Assembly: GCF_963378095.1 (NCBI RefSeq)
Contig: NZ_OY726397.1
Span: 2,728,001-2,792,000 of the forward strand
Source of the DNA: Mycolicibacterium sp. MU0053
Lineage (GTDB): Bacteria; Actinomycetota; Actinomycetes; Mycobacteriales; Mycobacteriaceae
Reading direction: 5' to 3'
Length of the DNA stretch: 64,000 nt
Shown here piece by piece: positions 17,453 to 26,589 of the stretch. Every line of letters begins with the position of its first letter. Positions within the stretch are counted from its first letter, which is position 1. The notes under the pieces are model-generated. The model was not told where the DNA came from and did no database searches. It saw only the letters and a list, made by a program, of their open reading frames with translations. The translations under genes and the position numbers were made by a program.

Positions 17453-18018
17453 AACCGGTAACTCGGGAGGCGACACGACGTCGCCTGACGGCCAAACAAG
17501 CCGACACCGTGGACCGACTTGGACGGTGTGCGGTCGAAGTGCTCAGCCGCGAAGGATTCGCCGGCCTGACCATCCGCATGGTCGCCGCCGAGGCCGGCGT
17601 CGGCGCCGCCACCGCCTACACGTATTTCTCGTCGAAGGAACATCTGGTCGCCGAGGTGTTCTGGCGTCGACTGGCCGCCACCCCGACGCCACCCAGCGAG
17701 TCCCCCGATCCGGCGGACCGGGTGGTCGGCGTTCTGCGCCACATCGCGCTGCTGCTGGCCGATGAACCCGAACTCGCCGGTGCCGTCAGCACGGCGCTGC
17801 TGGGCAGGGACCCCGACGTCGTGCACCTTCGATCGCGGATAGGCGCGGAGATCAACAAGCGACTCGCGGCGGCGCTCGGCCCCGAGGCCGATCCCCGACT
17901 CGTCGATTCGTTGGACCTGCTCTACGCCGGGGCGCTGGTGCGCGCCGGCATGGGCCACGCCTCGTATCAGCAGATCGCCGACGTGCTGGACCGCTCGGCT
18001 CGGCTGCTGCTGGCCTGA
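17446..18018 (+). CDS. TetR-family transcriptional regulator
   Basis: A 190-aa repressor. The N-terminal helix-turn-helix is visible as LTIRMVAAEAGVGAATAYTYFSS (read as two overlapping parts: LTIRMVAAEAGVG and GAATAYTYFSS). The C-terminal helices 4-9 would form the ligand pocket and dimer face. GTG 17446 is preferred over the in-frame ATG at 17377, because a TANNNT element and operator lie between them. It likely represses itself and the glycosyltransferase operon through the shared GGACA-N2-TGTCC site. The effector is unknown. Confidence 0.88.
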   Translation: MSEPVTREATRRRLTAKQADTVDRLGRCAVEVLSREGFAGLTIRMVAAEAGVGAATAYTYFSSKEHLVAEVFWRRLAATPTPPSESPDPADRVVGVLRHIALLLADEPELAGAVSTALLGRDPDVVHLRSRIGAEINKRLAAALGPEADPRLVDSLDLLYAGALVRAGMGHASYQQIADVLDRSARLLLA

Positions 18019-18072
18019 GCGCCGGCTTCGGCCGAGGTTTGTGCTGCGACGCCGCGGGGAACACCCCGGGAC

Positions 18073-18909
18073 ATGTTGCTACGCAGAATCGCCCGTCCGT
18101 TGTTGGCTGCCGCATTCATCGGCCAGGGGGTGGAGGCGCTCCGAAGCCCCAAACCCGCCGCGGACGCGGCGCAGCCCGCGCTGGACGGGTTGCAGAAGCT
18201 GCCCGAACCCGTGTCGTCCAACGTCCCCCAGAATGCGGAAACCGTGGCCCAGATCAACGCCGCCGTCCAGATCGGCGGCGGGTTGTTGCTGGCCACCGGC
18301 AAGGTCCCCCGGCTCGCCGCGGCCGCACTGGCCGCCACGATCGTCCCGGGAAACCTTGGTGCCCACATGTTCTGGAACGAGACGGACCCCGAACGCAAGG
18401 CGCAGAAACGGCGGGAGTTCCTCACCGACGTCAGCCTGCTGGGCGGACTGATGATCGCCTCCGCCGATACCGCGGGCAAGCCCTCGCTGGGATGGCGCGG
18501 CCGGCGCGCGGCCGCCAAGCTCGGCGACACCGTCACCTCGGCGTTGCCGAGTTCGGGGTCCTCGCACGCCCTGCTCGACAGCGAACTCGGCGAGCGGGTC
18601 GGGCACCGGCTCAGCGAAGGCCTGCACACCGGCGCCGAGCGGGGCAAGGAACTTGCCAGCGTCGCCGCCGAGCGCGGTGCGCCCGTGCTCGCGACGGCCC
18701 GCCAACGCGGCGCGGAATTGGCCGGCGAGTTGGCCGAGGTGGCCCGCGAACGCGGCGGTGAGCTTGCCGGCACCGCCCGTGAGCGCGGGGCCGAGTGGGC
18801 CGAGGTGGCCCGCGAACGCGGCGGTGAACTCGCCCAGGCGGCCAGGCATCAGGGCGAGGAAGTCGCCGTGGAGGCGCGCAAACGGGCGCGCGCCCGGCGT
18901 GGGCACTGA
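18073..18909 (+). CDS. DoxX-family membrane protein with 11-residue-repeat tail
   Basis: The first about 150 residues resemble mycobacterial DoxX proteins: MLLRRIARPLLAAAFIGQG, a variable loop, then membrane segments around AAVQIGGGLLLATG and LAAAALAATIVPG and the short HMFWNE motif. The remaining part is soluble and ends with about seven tandem 11-residue units of the form LAEVARERGGE (residues 195-270), an amphipathic, Arg/Glu-rich helix. DoxX proteins are small membrane proteins, some linked to redox stress. The repeat tail is unusual; such 11-mers are known in LEA proteins and apolipoproteins. Expression is probably separate from the TetR gene 54 bp upstream. Confidence 0.85.
   Translation: MLLRRIARPLLAAAFIGQGVEALRSPKPAADAAQPALDGLQKLPEPVSSNVPQNAETVAQINAAVQIGGGLLLATGKVPRLAAAALAATIVPGNLGAHMFWNETDPERKAQKRREFLTDVSLLGGLMIASADTAGKPSLGWRGRRAAAKLGDTVTSALPSSGSSHALLDSELGERVGHRLSEGLHTGAERGKELASVAAERGAPVLATARQRGAELAGELAEVARERGGELAGTARERGAEWAEVARERGGELAQAARHQGEEVAVEARKRARARRGH
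18732..18827 (+). repeat. Direct repeat pair (30 bp, 66-bp period) in the DoxX gene
   Basis: Two identical 30-bp copies at 18732-18761 and 18798-18827 encode the unit AEVARERGGE. The 66-bp period equals two 11-residue units, so recombination between them would delete or add 22 residues in frame. Confidence 0.8.
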
Positions 18910-18941
18910 CCCAGTTCGGCACGGTTTCGTTGCCGCGGCGG

Positions 18942-18947
18942 TAGATT
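18942..18947 (+). promoter_or_regulatory. Candidate -10 element of the RDD gene
   Basis: TAGATT fits TANNNT and ends 6 nt before ATG 18954, consistent with a leaderless transcript. Confidence 0.45.
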
Positions 18948-18953
18948 GGCCGC

Positions 18954-19472
18954 ATGTCCACTGGAGACTTCGACCCCTATAACGGACCGCAGTACGGGCA
19001 GCCGGGCGGGTATCCCCCGCCCGGTGTCAAACCCGGCGGACTCGGAATGCGGTTTCTGGCCCGCATCATCGACGGCGTCATCGTCAGCATCGCGGTGGGC
19101 CTGCTGGGCTGGATCTTCGGTGGTCTCGGCGACGGTCAGGTCGCCGGGATGAACACCGGCATCATGGTGACCGGCCTGTTCTCCGGCCTGCTGACCTTTG
19201 CCTATTTCGTGTTGTTCGAGTCGAACAAGGGCTGGACGCCGGGCAAGAGGCTGCTCGGCCTGAGCGTGCGCGGCCCCGGCGGTGCGGCGAAGCCGGATGC
19301 GCGACAGGCGGCGGTCCGCAACCTGTTCACGCTGTTGCAGCTCATCCCCTGCCTGGGCTGGGTGCTGGCGCCGATCGCCTACATCGTGATCGCGGTGACC
19401 ATCAGTGGCAGCTCCACCAAGCAGGGCAAGCACGACGAGATGGCCGGGGGCACCCAGGTCGTCACGACCTGA
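18954..19472 (+). CDS. RDD-family membrane protein
   Basis: A 172-aa protein with a Pro/Gly/Tyr-rich cytoplasmic N-terminus (about residues 1-30), then the family signature [12 protein letters not shown] with the Arg and Asp that give RDD its name, and three to four membrane segments. [16 protein letters not shown] is the conserved cytoplasmic loop. Role unknown; RDD proteins are often proposed to be transport or membrane-homeostasis factors. The last 11 bp overlap the convergent hydrolase gene. Confidence 0.88.
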   Translation: MSTGDFDPYNGPQYGQPGGYPPPGVKPGGLGMRFLARIIDGVIVSIAVGLLGWIFGGLGDGQVAGMNTGIMVTGLFSGLLTFAYFVLFESNKGWTPGKRLLGLSVRGPGGAAKPDARQAAVRNLFTLLQLIPCLGWVLAPIAYIVIAVTISGSSTKQGKHDEMAGGTQVVTT

Positions 19473-20286
19473 CGAATTCAAGCAGGTCCGCGTTGATGGT
19501 GTCGGCCTGCGTGGTCGGCATGCCGTGCGGAAAGCCCGGATAGGTCTTCAAGGTTCCGTTGGCAAGCAACGCGGCCGACAACGGACCCGAGGCCGCATAC
19601 GGCACGATCTGGTCGTCGTCGCCGTGCATGACCAGCACCGGGACCTCGATCTTCCGCAAGTCCTCGGTGAAGTCGGTCTGTGAGAACGCCACGATGCCGT
19701 CGTAGTGCGCCTTGGCGCCGCCCATCATGCCCTGACGCCACCAGTTCTCGATGATGGCTTCCGACGATTCCACGCCGGGCCGGTTGAAGCCGTAGAACGG
19801 GCCCGCCGGCAGCGCGCGGAAGAACTCCGAGCGGTTGGCCGCCAATTGAGCCTGCAGGTCATCGAACACCGCGCGCGGCAGGCCGCCGGGATTGGTGTCG
19901 GTCTGGACCATCAACGGCGGCACGGCGCTGATCAACACCGCCTTGGCGGCCCGGCTCGCGCCGTGCCGAGCCAGATAGTGCACCACCTCACCGCCGCCCG
20001 TGGAGTGCCCGATGTGGACCGCGTCGCGCAGGTCCAGCGCTGCGGTGAGGGCGGCCAGGTCGTCGGCGTAGTGGTCCATGTCGTGCCCGTCCGCGACCTG
20101 GGTGGAGCGCCCGTGGCCGCGCCGGTCATGGGCGATCACCCGGTAACCGTGCGCCAGGAAGAACAGCATCTGGGTGTCCCAGTCATCCGCCGACAACGGC
20201 CAGCCGTGACTGAACACGATCGGCTGCCCCGACCCCCAGTCCTTGTAGAAGATCTCGACACCGGGTGCGGTGGTGATCACGGGCAC
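19462..20286 (-). CDS. Alpha/beta hydrolase, non-haem chloroperoxidase/arylesterase type
   Basis: A 274-aa cytosolic hydrolase very like bacterial cofactor-free haloperoxidases/esterases. The oxyanion region is [13 protein letters not shown], the nucleophile Ser is in GHSTGGGE, the acid in [12 protein letters not shown] and the His in FPHGMPTT. Such enzymes hydrolyse esters and lactones, and can form peracids from acetate. GTG 20286 follows GGAGG with 6 nt spacing. It stands alone, convergent to the RDD gene. Confidence 0.93.
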   Translation of the reverse strand: MPVITTAPGVEIFYKDWGSGQPIVFSHGWPLSADDWDTQMLFFLAHGYRVIAHDRRGHGRSTQVADGHDMDHYADDLAALTAALDLRDAVHIGHSTGGGEVVHYLARHGASRAAKAVLISAVPPLMVQTDTNPGGLPRAVFDDLQAQLAANRSEFFRALPAGPFYGFNRPGVESSEAIIENWWRQGMMGGAKAHYDGIVAFSQTDFTEDLRKIEVPVLVMHGDDDQIVPYAASGPLSAALLANGTLKTYPGFPHGMPTTQADTINADLLEFVRS

Positions 20287-20354
20287 GGCTGGCCTCCGAT
20301 GGGATGGTCGGATGTCGTGCGCTATCGCTGCGACAGCCTCAACCTAACCGGTGC

Positions 20355-22340
20355 TCAGCGGTTGCGGTTCCATTCCAGCCAACCGACTCCGGTTCGTCCG
20401 TCTGCCATCGTTATCCGCGCCCAGGCGCGGGGAAACTGACTGACCTTGCCGTCCAGCGATTCGAGCCGCACCGGGGCGTGGGCCACCACCTCGGCGGTGG
20501 CAACCAGCCCGGTGGGCTGCAGCGTCAGCGTGGTCGAGACCGGTAAGTCGTTGGCAGCAAAGGATTCCTGAGCGCCGACCGATTGCAGCTCGATCAGTTC
20601 GGTGCCGTGCTGCACGTAGCCGATCCCGATGGGCGGCATACCGTCGATCCGGATGTCGACACCGTGCAGGCGGGTGCCGTCGTCGAGGTGCAGCGCGCTC
20701 CATACCCACTCCATGCTCCACCAGTCCCGCACTCCCCAGGAGTGGTCACGCTGGCCGGGGACATCGGTCACGGTGTAGGTGTTGTCGTCCACGGTGACCG
20801 TTCCGGTGACGGTGCACGGGATCTCGTAGCGCGGGGTGATCCGGTACTGGTACGGCCTACCCACGGTGGTCCACTCCAGATCCATCGACACCCGGGCGGC
20901 CCGGCCCTGTTCACCGCGCAATAGCCCGGCCGGATCATCGAAGACCTGACCGCTCCCGGTGACCGTGACGCGGTAGCGCCGCAACGGTTCCAGCACGTCC
21001 TGGGTCATGGCGACGTCGGCGGTGCGCACCGCGAAGGGCTCTGCTGGAATCTCGGCCCGGAAATCGGTCAGCGCGATGGTCGGCAGGTCCGGTCCGCACA
21101 GCAGCGCGTTGACCCACGCGTGGTCCTCGTTGGGATACAGGCCCAGCCGGATCCAGCCGCCAATGCCCGCGGCCGGATCGATGAAGTCGAAGTACCAACT
21201 CTCGTTCCACAGCGCCTCATCGGTCGGCTGGTGTGGGAACTCGTCGGACTCGCTGGGAGACAACAGTTCCGGGGTGCTCGGCGCCGGCAGCACCGCGAGC
21301 GCGTCGGTGTCGAGCACCTGCGCGCAATGCCGCTCCAGCATCGTCATGAACATCTGGTCGCCGCGTTCGGTCTGCCCCACCAGCATCGAGGAGACGATCG
21401 CCATCATCACTCCGAAATAGCTCTGCCGGCGCACCCCTTCGCGCACATCGGCCTCGACGAGTCCCGACTCGGGGCCGAGTCCGTCGAGGTAGGCGCGGAT
21501 CAACGCGTCGAAGTTCGCCCGGCGCAACTCGATCGGGAGCGCACATCCCAGGAAATAGGCCAGGTCGATGAACGCCGGCCCCCACGTCACGGTCTGCCAA
21601 TCGACGGCCGTCAGCGCGCGCTGTGCCCCCGGCTCCCCGAACAGCAGGTTGTCCAGCCGATAGTCGCCGTGCACCAGACCCTGCTGATCCTCGGACTGGG
21701 CGGCCATGTACTCGTCGAAGCTTGCGACCAGCCGGTCGCAGATCATGCGCTGCTCGTCGCTCATCCGCCCGGCGTAGCGGTCGGTGAACGCGGCGTAGAG
21801 CGCGCCGAGCAGAGCCTGATCGACCGGGGCGTCCCGGTTGAGCCAGTCGGCCTCGGCCGCGGTGGTGTCCCCGCGCAACGAACCGTGGATGCGGCCGAGT
21901 TCGGTGACGGCCAGCAAAGCCTGATCGAGGCTGGCGCCGCGGATTTCGTCGCCGGCCACCGCGGGCGCGGCGTCGTCGAGGACCAGGTCGAAGATGCCGG
22001 TCTCGGGGTCGAACGCGGCGTGGTAGCAGTGCGCGATGGGCCCGGTCAGGCGGGGGGCGATGTCGGTGTAGAACCGGACCTCGCGTTCGTAGAGCCCGAG
22101 GTTCAGCCCGGTCTCCCGGCTGGTCGGTTCGGCGGCGGCGACCTTCAGCACGACCGAGGCGGGCCCGGTCGACCCGTCGGCGTAGCGCAGCGTGACGCGG
22201 TAGCACTCACTCATCTGGCCGGTGCCGATGCGTTCGGTGTCCCAAGACTCCACCGTGCCCGCGCCGAGTATTTCGGTCAACCACTGCGCGGTCAGATCGG
22301 TGGGGCGTTCGATCACGGCTGCATTGACATGACTCTCCAC
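20355..22340 (-). CDS. APH/CHK-like phosphotransferase fused to DUF7064/7065-like domain
   Basis: A 661-aa two-part protein. Residues about 1-350 form an aminoglycoside-phosphotransferase/ecdysteroid-kinase-like fold with the catalytic LVHGDYRLDNLLF loop and the metal-binding Asp in VDWQTVTWGPAFIDLAYF. Residues about 370-661 form a beta-rich domain with PGQRDHSWGVRDWW, recognised from memory as the DUF7064/7065 (CrtC-like, lipocalin-related) type, usually a separate protein. A kinase joined to a possible lipid or terpenoid-binding domain suggests phosphorylation of a hydrophobic alcohol such as a steroid. It lies 21 bp downstream of the amine oxidase and may be co-transcribed with it. Confidence 0.85.
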   Translation of the reverse strand: MESHVNAAVIERPTDLTAQWLTEILGAGTVESWDTERIGTGQMSECYRVTLRYADGSTGPASVVLKVAAAEPTSRETGLNLGLYEREVRFYTDIAPRLTGPIAHCYHAAFDPETGIFDLVLDDAAPAVAGDEIRGASLDQALLAVTELGRIHGSLRGDTTAAEADWLNRDAPVDQALLGALYAAFTDRYAGRMSDEQRMICDRLVASFDEYMAAQSEDQQGLVHGDYRLDNLLFGEPGAQRALTAVDWQTVTWGPAFIDLAYFLGCALPIELRRANFDALIRAYLDGLGPESGLVEADVREGVRRQSYFGVMMAIVSSMLVGQTERGDQMFMTMLERHCAQVLDTDALAVLPAPSTPELLSPSESDEFPHQPTDEALWNESWYFDFIDPAAGIGGWIRLGLYPNEDHAWVNALLCGPDLPTIALTDFRAEIPAEPFAVRTADVAMTQDVLEPLRRYRVTVTGSGQVFDDPAGLLRGEQGRAARVSMDLEWTTVGRPYQYRITPRYEIPCTVTGTVTVDDNTYTVTDVPGQRDHSWGVRDWWSMEWVWSALHLDDGTRLHGVDIRIDGMPPIGIGYVQHGTELIELQSVGAQESFAANDLPVSTTLTLQPTGLVATAEVVAHAPVRLESLDGKVSQFPRAWARITMADGRTGVGWLEWNRNR

Positions 22341-22361
22341 GCCCTCAACCTAGGACAGGTG

Positions 22362-24302
22362 TCAAGTACGCTCGCTGCCGGCCTGGCAGGCCGCGGGATC
22401 GGCCGCAACGTCGAGGGCCGGATTGCGGTCGAAGAAGCCCGCGGGTTTGAGCCAGAACGACACCACGTCGACCGACATGATCGGCCACTCCTCGGGCCGG
22501 GTGATGTGGTGGATGCCGAACACGTACCACAACACCACGTCGGTGTTCTCGATGGACCGGTTGGCCCTGGTCCAGGCGCCCAGGCCGGTGTCGGTGCTGG
22601 ACTGGTTGACGAACTCGCCTGCGGGCCAGCGTTCGTCGGGGCTGTTCGGGGTCACCCACAGGGTGTGGCCGATCGCTGTCGCGCGCTGGAACACCGGTGA
22701 GGCCGGGTCGAACATCGCCGGGATGGCACCGCCGGGAACGAGCTGGTAGGACGGGTGGGTGCCCAGGCCGTTGACGACGTTGGTGTTGACGACCTTCCAG
22801 GCCCGTTGCGTCGCGAAGTTCATGTCCTGCATGCCGTCACGCTCGGTGCGCAACGCCACGTTGCGCTGCACCACCGACAGGCCGTAGGGATTGTCCGGGC
22901 CCATCGGTTCGGCGACGGACTCAGTCATGAACACCGTGTTGTCGGTGCCGTCGACGTCGAGGTCGAGGCGTGCCACCAGGAAGTGCTGGTGGAACGGCGC
23001 ATAGGTGCGCTCGTCGACCAGGGTGCCGTTGGGATGCTCGGCGCCCGGCGCCAGCGGCGTGGTCACCATGATCCCAGTGGCCCGCACCTCGCATTCGATG
23101 TTGCCGTCCTGATGAAACCGCCAGTAGACCAGGTACTCGTAGTTGGCCACCGTGACGTGGCACGACACGGTCAGACGGCGCATCCGGCGCACCGCGGCAC
23201 CGGTGTCGTGGTCGACGTGCTTCCACAACACCGCGTTGTCCTCCTCGTGGATGCACACCGCGTTGCGGATCAGATAGGGCGCCCCGGTGCTGTCATGCAG
23301 GGTGGCGTCGAGGTAGCGGATCTCGCCGAGGCAGTCGCAGCCGAGTTCCAGGGAGGTGGTCATGAACCCCAGGCCCCACTCCCCGATGTCGAACGCGGTG
23401 CGCCGGTAATGGTCGTCGGTGGGGTCGCGGTACGGAACCATCATCTCGGCGAATGACATCCGGTGTGCCACCGTGCGCTCCCGGTCCCCATCGCGGTAGC
23501 TGACCTGATGCAGCGTCATGCCCTCGCGGTGATTGAAACCGATTCGCACACTCCAGTTCTGCCAGCGCAACAGGTTGCCATCCAGGGTGAACGACGGCCC
23601 CTCGGGCTGCGTGATCTCCAGCGGTTTGAGCGGCTCGCGCTGCCAGCGGTTGCGCAACAACTCCGGGATCCGCGCCGGCAGGTACTCGCCCATGGTGACC
23701 GGTTGCGGCACCCCTTCGGAGAACGGGCCGGTGTCTTCGATGCGCAGCAACTCCATCGCGTTCAGGTCGATGACGCAGTGAAATCCGCTGACCGCGCACG
23801 CATACGGGTTGGCGCCGGGTTCCTTCTTGACCCAGGTGTCCGACCAGCCGAGCCGCCGGTCGCGGTATTCCGGCGGTGCCACGGCTTCGCCGTAGGTCCA
23901 GGTGTCCATGAATACCAGTGACATGTCGGTGATCCCGCGTTTGGCCAGCGCCGCGATCACGTCGGGATGGGCGCGCAGCATCTGATCGCACTCGGCGAAT
24001 TCGTCGACGGTGAAGTTGGCCTGTACCCCTGGGATATGCTCGAAGGACTCGATGCGGTGGTCGCTCAGTGACACCACCGACTTGTAGGTCGCGTTCGCCG
24101 TGCGGTCCAGGTATAGCGCCACGGCCCGGCGCGCCGGACACGTTCCGGCGGCGGCGAACCCGGCAAGTTCGGCCTTGCTCGGTTCGAGCATCTCGATGCT
24201 CGTGATGCGCCAGCCGGTACCGACCCCGCGGCTACGGCGCAGGATATCGGCCACCGCGGTGAACTCGTCGGCCGACAGCGGGTCCAGCGGATGCTCGCTC
24301 AT
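22362..24302 (-). CDS. Copper-containing primary-amine oxidase
   Basis: A 646-aa enzyme oxidising primary amines to aldehydes with release of ammonia and hydrogen peroxide. The topaquinone precursor is Tyr388 in NYEYLVYWRF, matching the NYD/E consensus; a copper-ligand HxH pair appears in FHQHFLVARLD. Earlier segments RRAVALYLDR and MSLVFMDTWTYG fit the N2/N3 domains. No signal peptide, so it should act in the cytoplasm. The polyamine-type importer at 7.3-11.6 kb could supply substrate, but the genes are not linked in one operon. The 661-aa fusion gene follows 21 bp downstream. Confidence 0.93.
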   Translation of the reverse strand: MSEHPLDPLSADEFTAVADILRRSRGVGTGWRITSIEMLEPSKAELAGFAAAGTCPARRAVALYLDRTANATYKSVVSLSDHRIESFEHIPGVQANFTVDEFAECDQMLRAHPDVIAALAKRGITDMSLVFMDTWTYGEAVAPPEYRDRRLGWSDTWVKKEPGANPYACAVSGFHCVIDLNAMELLRIEDTGPFSEGVPQPVTMGEYLPARIPELLRNRWQREPLKPLEITQPEGPSFTLDGNLLRWQNWSVRIGFNHREGMTLHQVSYRDGDRERTVAHRMSFAEMMVPYRDPTDDHYRRTAFDIGEWGLGFMTTSLELGCDCLGEIRYLDATLHDSTGAPYLIRNAVCIHEEDNAVLWKHVDHDTGAAVRRMRRLTVSCHVTVANYEYLVYWRFHQDGNIECEVRATGIMVTTPLAPGAEHPNGTLVDERTYAPFHQHFLVARLDLDVDGTDNTVFMTESVAEPMGPDNPYGLSVVQRNVALRTERDGMQDMNFATQRAWKVVNTNVVNGLGTHPSYQLVPGGAIPAMFDPASPVFQRATAIGHTLWVTPNSPDERWPAGEFVNQSSTDTGLGAWTRANRSIENTDVVLWYVFGIHHITRPEEWPIMSVDVVSFWLKPAGFFDRNPALDVAADPAACQAGSERT

Positions 24303-24352
24303 CCACCCATCCTCGGCGCAAGCCCGAGTCGCAGGGGTGAATTTGACCGGAT

Positions 24353-25858
24353 TCAGTTGGTCAGCAGGAAACCGTTCCAGGCGCTGCGCCGTTCCGGATG
24401 CGGATCGTATTCCACCCGGGATCGGCGGTCGAACGCCATCACCGGACGCTCGGTCAGCGTGTAGGCCGGCCAGCCGTCGCCGGGGCGGCCGGTGCGCGCG
24501 AATTCCCGCCAGCGCGACTGCACGTCGCGGCTCACCCGACGGGCCGCGCTGCGGTCACCGGCCAACGTCAACGCCGCCCCGAACCGGGTCCGGTAGATGT
24601 CGAAGACCGCGAACAGTTCGGTGGCGTGGGTGGCGCCCAGGCCCGACCAGTGCAGCGGGCGCGGCGCGTAGTCGTAGCGGTACACGTAGGTGGGGGCGTG
24701 CGCGGCCCGCACCTCGGCGACCTGCCAGGCCGCGGCGCCGAACGCGAAGTCCCCACCGATCCGGATGCAGGCGTTGCGCGCCGGATAGTCCGGATAGGCG
24801 TCGATGATCCGATCCCGGGTGGCCGCACCGGCGCCGCCCAGCACCGCTTCGACGGCGTGTTCGGTGGTGGGCAACAGCTTGAGGAATCGGGTGAACAACC
24901 GGCCCTCGTCGGCGTTGGTGCCGACGATCAACGGCACCGCCGCGGCCTGCTCGGAGCGCATTGCGGCCATCGGTTCGACCGGCAGCACCTCGTCGCCGTA
25001 GGTCGGCCCGGCCGGAAACGCGCCGAGGATCTCGTCGGCGGTGTTGGCCACCAACTGATCCAGCGCATTGACCAGATCGCGGGGACGCGCGCGCATCAGT
25101 GCGGCTGCGGCGTCGGCCCGGCGCACCCCCATCAACGCGGCGAAACGTTCCGCGTAGGCGGCGGCGATCTCCCGCGAGCTGCTCATCCCCGCCGCGGGAC
25201 TCTCCGAGATCGCTTGCGCGAATAGCCCTTCGGCGGCAGGTACCGCCAGCAGCGTGAGGACGGCCTGGGCGCCGGCGCTTTCCCCGAAGATCGTGACGTT
25301 GCCCGGATCGCCACCGAAGGCCGCGATGTTGTCGCGCACCCACTGCAACGCCAACACCAGATCGCGCAGGAACAGGTTCGATTCAATCGGATGCTCCGGT
25401 GTCGACAATGCCGACAGGTCCAGGCACCCCAGCGCTCCCAGTCGATAGTTGACCGAGACGTACACGCAGCCCCTGCGCGCCAGCGCGGCACCGTCGTAGA
25501 TCGGCGTCGCCGAACTGCCCAGCAGGTAGGCGCCGCCGTGGATGAACACCATGACCGGCAGCGGTTCCCCCGCGGGCGCTTCCGGCGCGACCACGTTCAG
25601 GGTCAGGCAGTCCTCGCTCATCGGCTGGTATCGGCCGGGCCCGGTCATCGTGTACATGCGCTGCTGCGGCGCGCAGTTGGCGAACGCGTGGCAGTGCCGC
25701 ACCCCGCGCCAGGGCCGAGCGGGTTGCGGCGCGCGGTAGCGCAACTGACCCACCGGCGGTTGGGCATACGGGATGGAGCGCCAGCGGTGGACGCCGTCGC
25801 GGGTGAAGCCCTCCACCAGACCTGATTCGGTCGACACGCGGACGATGCGATCGTGCAT
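24353..25858 (-). CDS. lipT: Type-B carboxylesterase (LipT-like)
   Basis: A 501-aa serine esterase. The oxyanion hole HGGAYLLGS, the nucleophile elbow FGESAGAQAV and the early WRSIPYAQPPVG segment are classic for the family; the acid and His lie in NADEGRLFT and LGATHATELF. No signal peptide. Start ATG 25858 is preceded by TACGGT with 6 nt spacing (leaderless). It diverges from a lipoprotein gene with only 38 bp between the start codons. From memory this pair equals M. tuberculosis lipT-lppI, so the symbol is given by synteny. Confidence 0.9.
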   Translation of the reverse strand: MHDRIVRVSTESGLVEGFTRDGVHRWRSIPYAQPPVGQLRYRAPQPARPWRGVRHCHAFANCAPQQRMYTMTGPGRYQPMSEDCLTLNVVAPEAPAGEPLPVMVFIHGGAYLLGSSATPIYDGAALARRGCVYVSVNYRLGALGCLDLSALSTPEHPIESNLFLRDLVLALQWVRDNIAAFGGDPGNVTIFGESAGAQAVLTLLAVPAAEGLFAQAISESPAAGMSSSREIAAAYAERFAALMGVRRADAAAALMRARPRDLVNALDQLVANTADEILGAFPAGPTYGDEVLPVEPMAAMRSEQAAAVPLIVGTNADEGRLFTRFLKLLPTTEHAVEAVLGGAGAATRDRIIDAYPDYPARNACIRIGGDFAFGAAAWQVAEVRAAHAPTYVYRYDYAPRPLHWSGLGATHATELFAVFDIYRTRFGAALTLAGDRSAARRVSRDVQSRWREFARTGRPGDGWPAYTLTERPVMAFDRRSRVEYDPHPERRSAWNGFLLTN

Positions 25859-25864
25859 ACGTCG

Positions 25865-25889
25865 ACCGTAGCGAATCGCCCGCTAACGT
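25865..25889. promoter_or_regulatory. Back-to-back leaderless promoters, esterase/lipoprotein
   Basis: TACGGT on the minus strand (25865-25870) serves the esterase; TAACGT on the plus strand (25884-25889) serves the lipoprotein, 7 nt before ATG 25897. Both fit TANNNT and share a 38-bp intergenic space, so each -35 region must lie in or beside the other gene. Confidence 0.5.
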
Positions 25890-25896
25890 GGCGGGC

Positions 25897-26589
25897 ATGC
25901 GGAAACTCGTGTTGGCCGCAGCGCTGCTACTGCTGGCGGGGTGCTCAGGTGCCGACGACGACGCTACGTCGCCGTCGAGCCTGACCCCGATCTCGCCGCG
26001 CCCGACCTCGGCGGCACCATCTTCACCTGCGACGACCACGAGCACCACCATCGCGACCACCGCTCCGACCCCGGGTGCGCCGATACCGGCGGTGACCGCG
26101 TGGATCGACGCCGGCACGGTCGGTGACACCGCGGACTTTCACAGCGCCACCCGGGACGGCGTCACCACGTCGCTGGGTGATTACGTCGCATTCGTCACGC
26201 CGTCGGGCAAGACCCAGTGCATGACCGACGAGAAATCCGACGGCGCGCTGGCCTGCCTGGTGAGCCTGACCGATCCCCCGCCGCGGCCGGCCGAGGCCTA
26301 CGGCGAGTGGGTCGGCGGATGGGTCGATTTCGACGGTGCAGCCGTCCAGGTGGGATCGGTGCGGGCGGACCCGGGGCAGTTCCGGCTCGGGACCGGCACC
26401 GAACTGCCCTACGGCAGCACGCTGCGGTTCGGCGACTATCAGTGCCGCTCGGACCCGGACGGGCTGTTCTGCGTCAACTTCGCGCACCGCACGGCGGTGG
26501 GTCTCAGTGACGCGGGCGTCGAACCGTTCGGTTGCCTGCGCGAGGTCGAACCCCCGCAGTTCGTCGGCGTGCGATACGCCTGTCCGTAG
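25897..26589 (+). CDS. lppI: Lipoprotein (LppI-like)
   Basis: A 230-aa secreted lipoprotein: signal peptide MRKLVLAAALLLLAGC with lipobox LAGC, then a Ser/Thr/Pro-rich linker (residues 20-60) and a globular domain with about six cysteines likely forming disulfides (KTQCMTDEK, GALACLVSL, DYQCRSDPDGLFCVNF, FGCLREVE). Start ATG 25897 is chosen over GTG 25888 from the leaderless -10 element. No enzyme motif seen. It ends directly against the next convergent gene (stop codons abut). Confidence 0.88.
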   Translation: MRKLVLAAALLLLAGCSGADDDATSPSSLTPISPRPTSAAPSSPATTTSTTIATTAPTPGAPIPAVTAWIDAGTVGDTADFHSATRDGVTTSLGDYVAFVTPSGKTQCMTDEKSDGALACLVSLTDPPPRPAEAYGEWVGGWVDFDGAAVQVGSVRADPGQFRLGTGTELPYGSTLRFGDYQCRSDPDGLFCVNFAHRTAVGLSDAGVEPFGCLREVEPPQFVGVRYACP

